A DNA stretch of 16,442 nucleotides from Phialocephala subalpina (lineage: Eukaryota > Ascomycota > Leotiomycetes > Helotiales > Mollisiaceae): NCBI GenBank assembly GCA_900073065.1, contig FJOG01000036.1:174148-190589 (forward strand), given 5' to 3'. The first letter of the stretch is position 1. Every line of letters starts with the position of its first letter. Shown piece by piece: positions 8,883 to 16,442 of this stretch. The position numbers and the translations under genes were made by a program. The notes under the pieces were generated by a model. It worked only from the letters and a program-made list of their open reading frames with translations. It was not told where the DNA came from and did not search any database.

Positions 8883-9128
8883 GCTACTTGGGAAGGTATC
8901 TGCAAGACGTGTGAAAGAGAGGGCGAACGAAAGCCAAAGCCATTCTGTGGTTTTCGTCGCGCTCCAACGGCGCCTGGAGAGAAGTGTAAGGCATGTCTTG
9001 AGAGCCTTTGCAAGGATTGGCTTGAGCAAGGTTTGTGCGATGAACTAGATACCTTCCATAATTATAAGTTGTACTTGCTTGAGGAGGCTGAGAGGTTAGA
9101 AGCACAGTTGAAAGAGGCAGAGATGTGA
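8883..9128 (+). pseudogene. Cysteine-rich coding remnant lacking a start
   Basis: This is an 81-codon open stretch that looks translated but has no ATG; an in-frame TGA lies just before it (8877-8879) and its only Met is the last codon. Cysteines fall at 7, 10, 22, 35, 38, 43 and 52 (two CxxC pairs), with WEGICKTCE near the start, then KCKACLESLCKDWLEQGLCD. The tail LLEEAERLEAQLKEAE is a probable coiled coil. CTGACAG at its left edge could act as a splice acceptor, but no donor exon is visible because the methyltransferase ends 16 bp upstream. It is probably the last exon of a truncated gene, perhaps zinc-binding. Family not recognised. Confidence 0.45.
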
Positions 9129-9253
9129 AAATGAAGACCGAGCAGCTAGACATGGGACTGGAAGTTAGTGCAGGACTCTGTTGGAGAACACATTTAAACC
9201 AGTGGCCATTCTGGGAACTCCAATGTAGTTCTGTTTAAGATCTTTTCCAACTC

Positions 9254-9990
9254 TCATCTGTGACTCTTGTGGCTGGTTGTTCTAGGGTAGGCTTTGACAG
9301 CAATGCTAACGTGATACACCTCGTTCACGTATGGGCCGTTGAGTTCAGGAGCACTCGGAACTCGCACTCCAGGCAAATTGGAACTTAAGGTTGGCGCAAA
9401 CGACATTGCATTCTTCTCCTTTCTTTTGGAGACTGTGCTTCTTCCAGCCAAGCCGCCATGTCCTCCAACAGCTCTTTTCACGAATCCTTGCCGGTCATCG
9501 ACCTCTACACATTTATTCCCACATGTTCGGGAATTAAGACAATCCGCAAATGCACCCCAAAAAGTCCTTTAAGTCTACCAAATGATTTTGGGGCATCTTG
9601 AAAAAAACGCAAGAAGCAGAGGTTGGGCAGAGTAAAAGGCCGAGGAGAAAGGAGATAGATGAATATAGTCCGGCCCTTGGGTTGACAATACGCAGCTCTT
9701 CTACAACCATGTGGCCAAAAGCCGCTAACCCAATTAATACTGTCATCCAGGATATCCTCAATAGACTTATCCGCAGCCATCTCCTTTCTGTCGATAGGCT
9801 CGATGGCTAGGGTTCCGGTTCGAAAGACTTTAAGTCTTGCTGCAGCTTGGGCACTATCCTGCAGGAGCAATAGCACAAAGCTAGCCAACATTTTCGAGAG
9901 CTCCTTCCTCGTCGGCTTAAGCACTGTCTCCTTGCTCAGCGTGTAAACAATATGTGCATTCTCTGCGACCGCGATTCCAGAGCCTAAGGA
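9254..9990 (-). pseudogene. Possible decayed minus-strand gene
   Basis: Read on the minus strand, protein-like sequence runs in three frames in succession. About 9985-9735 contains AENAHIVYTLSKE and SKMLASFVLLLLQDSAQAAA, then KSIEDILDDS. About 9745-9540 reads LIGLAAFGHMVVEELRIVNP and a hydrophobic stretch. About 9565-9254 reads FADCLNSRTCGNKCVEVDD and a basic/Ser-rich end. The frame changes are too close for fungal introns (under 30 bp at the first), so frameshift decay is more likely than splicing. I do not recognise the family, and the whole may be chance. Confidence 0.25.
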
Positions 9991-10564
9991 CGTGGCACCA
10001 TCTTACATGTTCGGCCACTTTCGGCATAAATTGATGCCTTCAGGTCAGGCTTGGAATCAACTTGGTTCTGACAATCATGTGCTTGAGATGTTTGTCGCGT
10101 TCTAGACATCCCAGGCTAGCCAGACAGCTGAGAATCGCAGCCCTCAAGGCAGTTGAGCGTGACAAAATTCTTAATCAGTATCCGCGAAACGAAAGAACAA
10201 CTCGAAAAAGTGATAACTTGATACGAGTGCCGGAAGTCCATTGGGCAATAGAATATTTAGAAACCACATGGACATGCAAAACCAAGGAACATGGGTCTGT
10301 AAATGGAAGAGGAAAGTTGCTGGAAAATTCCAGTGGGAATGGGAATTCCTTCAAATCCGTCCATGTCGTTCCTCGATCGATATACGGTAGGAGTGTCAGA
10401 GAGACGACATTTCTATTCCGTATAACCCGCTGAACGCCTTGCTATACCTACAAGACCAGTATAAATGTATTCGTACAGCATAGAAGTTGCGTGTCGCTAA
10501 CAATTTTACTCCCAAAACATCCGCTCGATTGTCCAACACAAGAAATGGTATGCTCCATCAGCCT
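9991..10564. other. Intergenic, no supported gene
   Basis: A 123-codon plus-strand frame at 10062-10433 shows no recognisable motif and low-complexity composition. A TATAAATG sequence near 10460 has no gene behind it except the convergent 3' end of UBC6. Confidence 0.5.
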
Positions 10565-11488
10565 TTATTGACCACCAGTTGTGCCTTCTCCAAGCAGTCT
10601 CGCAATCAAGACGTACGTGAATATCACACTCCCAATAACCAGCAGTTTATTCCTCCGAATCCAACTCCTACCCTCCTCTCCAACAGCCCTCCCGCCTTCA
10701 ACCACAGCCCCAACAACAGCCTGACTCCCGCTCGGCCTCGTCAACCCTCCGATTGCAGGTCCACAATTCCCAGGCCCAGTCGCGTTCGGATCCGGTATAA
10801 CATTGCCCGTGGCAACATCAATCCTATTATCCTTCATCCACTTCCAATTCTCCTTATCCAATTCCGGCCACTCGGCTCTGAACTTCGCGCCTCCATCACC
10901 AGCCTTGATATTCCCCTTCTGTTTCGTCTTCCCGTCGCTGAAGCTTCCGCCTCCTGTGCTGTTCCACCACCTGCTTCTGCCTGCTGCCCATTTCCGCTCT
11001 GCTTCAGTCGCGCCTACGGAGCCTGTGGTCATTTCTTCCGATGTCATGAAAGAGAGGAGTCCGATGAGGATGGTGGACACTTCCCAGGCGGGATTAAAAG
11101 ATTTGGGGTGGAAGTCGGAGATGGAGAGGCAGAGGCGGGTGGAGGGTTGAAATCGCCCCGAGGGAGTGTGCATTCGGATCGCGGGAGGAGCGAAGGGATA
11201 GTTTGGAGGGAAAATCAGTGTTCCCCAGTATTGGCCATTGTGGTAGGGTGTGTCCGGTGGTCCGGTGAGGATGTAGTGCCATCTGCCAGAAGGTCACTTG
11301 ATGTTTGGAAGGGGTGGAGGGGTAGGACTTACTCAAGGATGTTGGATTCGGAGGGGTGGGCAACGATGTAGGGGGGAGGGTTCTCGGAGATGGTTTTGTA
11401 TTCGCGAGTTAACTGTGATTGTTAGCAGGATGTATCTGCAGAGGAGAGGACATGTACATACCCGCTTGTTCGCTGCTCGACTTGCCAT
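10565..11488 (-). CDS. UBC6: Ubiquitin-conjugating enzyme E2 Ubc6, tail-anchored in the ER
   Basis: Ubc6 transfers ubiquitin in ER-associated degradation with the Doa10-type ligase; its catalytic domain faces the cytosol. Exons read on the minus strand are 11488-11462, 11412-11333 and 11282-10565, giving 274 aa. The first intron (49 bp) has GTATGT and a TGCTAAC branch; the second (50 bp) has GTAAGT and CAG. The protein begins MASRAANKR, LTREYKTISENPPPYIVAHP. It has the E2 core [37 protein letters not shown], the catalytic cysteine 87 in STRLCLSISDFHP (same number as in yeast), and WEVSTILIGLLSFMTSEE. The acidic/basic linker has a W-rich WWNSTGGGS. A hydrophobic tail anchor covers about 248-265 (LLVIGSVIFTYVLIARLL) and ends in a short luminal GEGTTGGQ. 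It is divergent with SAM50. No defect is seen. Confidence 0.96.
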
Positions 11489-11796
11489 TTTGCACTCGAG
11501 TCCAAGGCTGAAGGTGACTCCAGATGTGTTTGACGTTGGAGGGGGATGCCTTTGAAGATGTAAAGGGCGTCAATCGCCGGATACACAGCCAGCGCAAGAT
11601 TTGTGAGTGTTCGATTGAAGGAGAGTGATTCGAGAGTGGATGTTGTTGATGTGGTCGAGAAATTGTGGTGATCGTGTGCAGTTGGATTCAGATGTCGGAA
11701 GGCGGAAGGCTGAGCCGCTTAGTCAGCAAATTTCATGTGAGGTGACGCAGGAACACAACACCAAGAATTATCAACGTCGACGACGAGGAGGTCAAG
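11489..11796. promoter_or_regulatory. Shared divergent promoter region UBC6/SAM50
   Basis: There are 308 bp between the two start codons. No TATA box is visible on either strand, as expected for housekeeping genes. The SAM50 ATG is in an AAG-ATG-G context, the UBC6 ATG in AAA-ATG-G, both favourable. Confidence 0.6.
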
Positions 11797-13493
11797 ATGG
11801 CCGACGGAGTTGACACAGGGGACGAGGTGAGTTTGAAATGTTCTTCGTTGTCGAGTTGATGTATTTCAAAGGCGCAATAGCTAACTTGAAGCTTCACAGC
11901 TCTTTGAGAGTCTCCGTAAACAAGTCGATCCAAAGAAGCTGGAGGAGAAGGTGAAAGCTCTGGCAGAACGAGAAGCTGCTCAAAGTGCGAAAGCAGCACA
12001 GAGACTAGGAGAACTGGTATGTGAATCACTCTAGTGATTGTAGCAGAAGCTCATGAATAATAGATTGGCAGCAATTCCTCTCTTCCAGTCACCATCTCCT
12101 CCATCCGACTCATCGGTGCCGAGCATACCAGAAGATCTTTCCTTGACCGAATATTTAACCCAATCCTCAGTGCGAACAAAGACAAGGCGTACACATTACA
12201 GGAAGCTTTGCAGGAAGTTGGCAGCGCGGCAGATAAGTTACGGCGCTTTGGTAAACTTTGCCAGCTCCAAACTTTCGCCGTGCGTCTCTAACAAAAGCAG
12301 AAATATATCACCCTAGTCTTTCCACCTTTATCGATCGACCAGATCCCACAGATCCGAATTCGACTCCTACAGATATCAATGTCTACATCCAAGCGAAAGA
12401 ACGAGGTCGGGTATCCCTGAAAACGGGCACGGATTTGGGCAATGTCGAAGGCTCAGCATACGGAAACCTCACATGGCGGAACATTTTTGGAGGCGCAGAG
12501 TCGCTCAATTTGAATGCATCAGCAGGAACACGAACGAGATCCGCATACCAAGCTACATTCGATACCCCAATTCTCAGCGACCCAGACAAACGTGCGACGG
12601 TGGATGTATTGGCAAGCAGTACATTGAAGCCATGGTCAAGTCATGAAGAAGTCCTAAAAGGAGCGGGCGCCAAATACAGCTGGGCAACGAAGTCAGGAAC
12701 AAAGCATCAGGTTGGGTACACAGGAGTTTGGAGACAGGTCACAGGGCTGGCAGCGAATGCTTCGCCAACGGTACGGACGGATGCTGGTGATTCAGTGAAG
12801 AGCAGCATATCCCACACTTGGTTCGCAGACCGTCGAAACCATCCTTTTCTCCCGTCACGAGGCTACTTCGTAAAGACTGTGTCCGAAATTGCAGGTTGGG
12901 GCCCACTGCAGGGCGATGCCGCGTTCTGGAAATCGGAGTTCGAGGCCTCTGGTGCTATACCCATACCAATACCGGGCAAAAAAGGTGATAGTGGGGTTTC
13001 GTTGACAGGCGGTCTGCGAGGAGGCATGATATACCCTCTCCCTATAGGTTTCGGATCGGAGGTCAAGCCGAGCAGGATCAATGACCGCTTCACACTCGGT
13101 GGTCCAACCGATGTCCGCGGCTTCAAGATGTCGGGTCTAGGACCGAGAGATGGTCCTGATGCAGTGGGGGGAGATGTCTACGCAGCTGCCTCTGCAAACC
13201 TCTTGATGCCCTTTCCAAGAGTTGGCAAAGATACACCATTGAGGCTACAGCTGTTTGCGAACGCTGGCAGACTATTGGCACTGCAAGATGGAAAGAAGAG
13301 CACAAGTCGAAGTGTATATGGCACAGTGGCACAGCTCGGAGAAGGAATACCTAGTTTGGCCGCGGGCTTTGGAGTCGTGTACGCGCATCCAGTAGCGAGG
13401 TTTGAACTGAATTTCAGTCTGCCGCTGGTGCTGAGGAAGGGTGAGGAAGGAAGGAAGGGATTGCAGTTTGGTGTTGGCATCAATTTCCTGTGA
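11797..13493 (+). CDS. SAM50: SAM50/TOB55, mitochondrial outer-membrane beta-barrel assembly protein (Omp85 family)
   Basis: This is the core channel of the SAM/TOB complex, which folds and inserts beta-barrel proteins (porin, Tom40) into the mitochondrial outer membrane. Exons are 11797-11826, 11900-12016, 12064-12250 and 12301-13493, 508 aa in all. Three introns of 73, 47 and 50 bp include clear GCTAAC and CTCTAAC branch points. The N-terminus MADGVDTGDE is followed by a charged helix (LEEKVKALAEREAAQSAKAA) and then one POTRA domain, about 50-145 (ISSIRLIGAEHTRRSFLDRI, then LQEALQEVG). The last 350 or so residues are the 16-strand barrel, rich in alternating hydrophobics and glycine. The Omp85 signature GGPTDVRGF is at about 378-386, and the C-terminal strand ends GLQFGVGINFL. 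An ATG at 12258 lies inside intron 3 and is not the start. All hallmark parts are present, so it should be functional and essential. Confidence 0.97.
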
Positions 13494-13925
13494 TGTGCGA
13501 GCACCGCGACCGAAGAGGGCGAATGAGCGACGTGTAGATGCCTGATCAAAGGAGGTGTATTATATACTGTACTGTACGACTGTACGATTGGTGTTCTAGC
13601 AGGCAGGCATGCATGAGATACCAAAAAGCAAACAACGCAACTTCGAATAGATTTATTTACTGTCCTCGGATCCCGATGTTAGTGTTGCCCATCAAGGTGT
13701 AAGTGCCGGTTTCATCCCCAGCCCTATGATATACCAGGCAGCCTAGGACACTGGACTCGAGCGAGTGCCGCGTTCACGGTAGTTGGTCAAGGTAGAACAC
13801 AAGGTATGGATGTGTCTTTTGAGTTTGGGGTATTTGATGGGCAGTTGGGCAGCTACCGTACAAAAGGATAGTTGTCCCCAAGCAGTTGGGAGATTTTGAG
13901 AGTGAAGCAGTGCTCGAGTGAGCTC

Positions 13926-13980
13926 TTATTTTTTTTCATTTTATTTTTTTCATTTTTTTTTCATTTTTATTTTTTTTCAT
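13926..13980 (+). repeat. T-rich low-complexity tract with TTTTTTCA units
   Basis: Runs of 4-9 T are broken by CA or A (TTTTTTTCATTTTATTTTTTTCAT pattern) about five times. It gives a spurious phenylalanine-rich frame. It could be a nucleosome-poor spacer or the remains of a retroelement poly(A) tail read from the other strand. Confidence 0.6.
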
Positions 13981-14950
13981 GTTTGTTGGTTGGCATCTTA
14001 GTTTGCGTCTTTCGATTCACCCTGACCTTGGTCGTTTACTGCTTGTTTATTTTCGTGAGATGGATGCTTCGTTTTCACTTCAAGAATTTTTTGTGTTTTG
14101 CTTCCATTTTATGATAACCTTTTGTTGTCACTTTTCATGTATGATCGTGATCAACATATCTCCAACTTATTTTCATTCTAAACATGGCAAGTAAACATCT
14201 CACTTGCCCGCGGGCACCGAGGATAAGCAGCGCTCACTGTTACTTGTCATCATCTTAGCGGCTTAGAGAATTTTGGTCATGATATTGGGTGGGGAGGAAG
14301 GTTTATCTTGTCCGACCACTAGGTGGTGGACGTCTAATTTGAGTCACTGACTTGAGCACCGGCACTAGGCTAGAAATGGTCAACGACACGAGTATCTTCA
14401 GTGCGAGAGAAACGAAATCGAGGTCCAACTTCAAGTGTATCTGTAATATGGAAAAGGAGACCTTGGAACTCCTAAGAGACAGAGACAGTGAATCCCATGA
14501 ACTTTCATCGTGTCATAGAAACGGAGTGGGGTTCGAAGGAGCACAACCCGCTGGACTCAGCCGGAACTCGACCAAAGTCTCTGCCTCTTTCTGCTTTCTG
14601 TATGGCTACGCAATGCCCTTTCCCCCTGTTCCCAGTATTCCAATTTTGACCCTTATCTGCCGTTGCAACCACTTATTTCAAAACTCGAGGCAGATGCAAA
14701 TCCTACCGCTGAATAAGTGACAACGATGGCCAAAGTGACAGCAGTCCTTCGAGTTTTACTCGAGTTCTGCTTCTGGTCTCGAATCTCGTTCATGGTCTCA
14801 AATCCCCTTGAGCCAAGGCAACACACATTTATCAATCAGCATATGTGTGTTTGGAGAAGAGTGCCAACCAGAGCGCATGGCCCCAGGTAGAAGATGCTCA
14901 TCGCATGATCTCATGTGTTTGTGGAAGAGGAAAGGTTGACTTGATGGTGC

Positions 14951-14958
14951 TTTTTATA
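14951..14958 (-). promoter_or_regulatory. TATA-like box TATAAAAA (minus strand)
   Basis: On the minus strand it reads GGTATAAAAAGC, followed by a CT-rich, CAAGTCAACC-type start region and then CACAAACACATG about 45 bp on. This is good fungal promoter style, but the frame that follows is short (38 codons) and unrecognised. Confidence 0.3.
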
Positions 14959-15612
14959 CCCCCGAGGTAGACCCGGCGAGGAGGAAAGACTTGCTAATTT
15001 TGGTCTGCTTTTTGATTCCCGATTCACTTCTGCATTGGCCACTTTTACAGACTGAATATCGGTTCGAGAAGCTTCTTCAAAGTGGAATGTCATTATCAGC
15101 CTAGAACGTGGAGCTCGGTTAGTACCTCTCTTGGTAAGAGACTGAAACTCGAGTCTTCTCTGCCTGGGTATTAAAAGCCACCGAGCAGTACCATTGGACG
15201 AGCAGAAAGCCTACAAGGTCAATTCTCCGATCCCATGTGCTTTTGTTACGCATCATATACAAATTCTACACCAAAGAAGAATCATTATCCTTTCTCCAAG
15301 TTTGATCTTATACCGGCCCGTCTTCAAATCTTACTTGTTTCCTGAGTTCCCAAGTGATTTCGATGCATTCGGATTTCTCGATAGACAAGTGGCAGTGAGG
15401 GTGAAAATGACAGCAAGTGACCGAAAGCATGTAGGCATGTGAAGAAGTAACCTTAGTCCAAAGTCTTGCCCTGTACTTGATTTTCAGTTCACCGCTTGAT
15501 ATTGGTTTGCGAGCGGACCACGCACGCCAAAGATTAGAGGGACGGCGAGATCCTTAATGGTAGATGATGTATGAGTGGTTGTCTTGGATCCTATAGGAAT
15601 GCTTGGGAGGAG

Positions 15613-15622
15613 GTATATATAC
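15613..15622 (+). promoter_or_regulatory. TATA-like palindrome GTATATATAC
   Basis: A perfect 10 bp palindrome followed by a CT-rich stretch. The frames downstream are short and run antisense toward the metallothionein-like gene, so no target gene can be named. Confidence 0.3.
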
Positions 15623-16009
15623 TTTCTCTCCAGCATCTGAGACAAGTGGTGGAATCAAGTCACGAAATGGCGTGCTTGAAACGGTGAATCTTCACCGGAA
15701 GCATATTATAGGAACAAGTCCTCACCAAGTGAAAAGTCTCACACACGAGCAACTTTCGCTTGGCAAGGACATTAATTTTGAACGAAGAAAGTGTGGTTGT
15801 GGTATGTTTCCATTCAAGTATATCCAAGAAGCACCTCTTTAACAACTTCCACCGCAGATGCTCCTTTAACGAGCGACCACCTGCATATCTCCAAAAGCAA
15901 GAACTCCGATCCAATGCAATGTCTCTATCCTTTACTCCATCCATCTGGTATTTGTTCGACGTCGAGGGGTGGTCGAGTGAGGATGGTTTCGTGGATGAGT
16001 CGATGTGAT

Positions 16010-16167
16010 TTAGTGCTGCGAGAGTCAGAATGGGGTCAGAATGGGAAGGGATACAGAGGAAGGTAGGGAGGATGGAGGGAAGTGGAGGAGCATACAGAGC
16101 AGCAAGAGCAGGACGTGCAGTCAGCACCCTTGCAGCCGCAAGAAGAGCAAGAGCAGTCGCCGTTCAT
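16010..16167 (-). CDS. Metallothionein-like cysteine-rich peptide
   Basis: On the minus strand the ATG at 16167 (AACGGCGAC follows) opens a tiny frame whose first 24 residues hold cysteines at 5, 7, 10, 12, 17, 20, 22 and 23. They are in CxC, CxxC and CC spacing with Ser, Gly and Lys and no aromatic residue, beginning MNGDCSC and containing CGCKGADC. This is the make-up of fungal copper metallothioneins, which are about 25 residues long. An intron fits at 16095-16016: donor GTATGC, a CTGAC branch point, and acceptor CTCGCAG. Splicing adds one His and a stop, giving 25 aa. Without splicing the frame ends at 16036 (43 aa, nine cysteines, Pro-rich tail). A TATA box sits 120 bp upstream. Predicted role: cytosolic Cu(I)/Zn binding and metal detoxification. 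Too short for usual gene finders; no homology search could be run. Confidence 0.6.
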
Positions 16168-16286
16168 GATGTCGGTTGGTATGTTGTTCGAAGAACTTTG
16201 TGTTGTTTATCTCGATTGATGTCCGAACTGAATATTGGTGATTGCTGACACAGAAAGAAGAAGAAAGCACAGAGGAAATGTCGAGA

Positions 16287-16294
16287 TACTTATA
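16287..16294 (-). promoter_or_regulatory. TATA box of the metallothionein-like gene
   Basis: On the minus strand it reads GGTATAAGTA, 120 bp before the ATG at 16167, leaving a leader of about 90 nt. The upstream sequence to 16442 was read for copper-responsive motifs and none stood out. Confidence 0.45.
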
Positions 16295-16442
16295 CCTCCC
16301 TCCAGAGCTTGAAGCCAAGCTATGCCAGCTAGCTATCCATCGATAGGAAGTTGATGCCTCGCATCGCGTTACCTGTGACGGCGGCAAGCGCGGTACCACC
16401 CACCTTTAAGTCAAGTCGCACCTCCAAGCTATGAAGCTATCG

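Larger units (their letters stand above)
13494..16009. other. Gene-poor 2.5 kb intergenic region
   Basis: No supported gene. Contents: the SAM50 3' region with a TACTGTACTGTACGACTGTACG run near 13567; a T-rich tract 13926-13980; a 12 bp palindrome TGCCCGCGGGCA at 14205-14216; and TATA-like sites at 14951-14958 (minus), 15169-15176 (plus) and 15613-15622 (plus). Short frames behind these sites (for example a minus-strand 38-codon frame and a 60-codon frame at 14653-14835) show no signal peptide or known motif. Confidence 0.55.

Noticed and set aside
9815..9832. GGTTCGA-type tRNA T-loop motif
   Set aside because: The bases on both sides do not pair as a T stem and no D or anticodon arm or B-box partner is found. 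The same holds for the GGTTCGA at 14529.
10487..11371. 294-codon plus-strand frame opposite UBC6
   Set aside because: It is the antisense shadow of the UBC6 exon, Pro/Ser-rich without motifs, while the minus strand has a full E2 with catalytic cysteine and introns.
12863..13624. Minus-strand frames of 69-148 codons opposite SAM50
   Set aside because: Antisense to the conserved barrel region, no motif, and no intron or start support.
13872..14114. Phenylalanine-rich 80-codon frame that looks like a membrane protein
   Set aside because: It is the translation of the T-rich low-complexity tract, not a gene.
14352..14720. 122-codon plus-strand frame
   Set aside because: No recognisable motif, biased Ser/Arg content and no promoter or intron signals; consistent with a chance frame.
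15660..16127. 155-codon minus-strand frame overlapping the metallothionein-like gene
   Set aside because: It reads the same strand in another frame. The cysteine-rich frame has a start, promoter and intron, whereas this one has no motif.

Overview
This is nuclear DNA of a filamentous ascomycete. The evidence is many 47-60 bp introns with GTRNGT-like donors and CTAAC/CTGAC branch points, several fungal-specific proteins, and two long AT-rich blocks with the dinucleotide signature of RIP (repeat-induced point mutation: CpA/TpG nearly absent, TpA in excess, CpG retained). A dothideomycete-type plant-associated or saprobic mould would fit, but that rank is inference.

Layout. 1-929 is a RIP-eroded AT island. 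930-5244 is a mosaic. It starts with a broken NACHT/WD40 (NLR-type) gene that stops inside a WD40 repeat at about 1253. An apparently intact two-exon alkyl sulfatase gene (1468-3377) follows. At about 3481 the WD40 sequence resumes in the same orientation and runs without a stop into a fungal membrane-anchored protein with a CDCG motif and two C-terminal transmembrane helices. 5245-5750 holds no clear gene but carries a TATA palindrome and two CACGTG boxes, possibly part of an LTR. 5750-7165 is the second RIP island. Next come an eight-exon SAM-dependent methyltransferase (7375-8866), a cysteine-rich orphan coding stretch right behind it (8883-9128), and weak, frame-broken minus-strand coding signal (9254-9990).

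The centre-right is a housekeeping block. UBC6 (tail-anchored ER ubiquitin-conjugating enzyme, minus strand, 10565-11488) and SAM50/TOB55 (mitochondrial outer-membrane beta-barrel insertase, plus strand, 11797-13493) lie head to head across a 308 bp shared promoter region. 13494-16009 is gene-poor, with a T-rich tract and a few TATA-like sites. At the right end a minus-strand mini-gene (16010-16167) encodes a metallothionein-like cysteine-rich peptide behind a TATA box.

The left 9 kb looks like fast-evolving accessory sequence (RIP islands, NLR relic, inserted or recruited enzyme, possible methyltransferase cluster edge) next to a conserved core segment. The most unusual item is the alkyl sulfatase gene lying inside the WD40 relic. 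No CRISPR, rRNA or convincing tRNA was seen.
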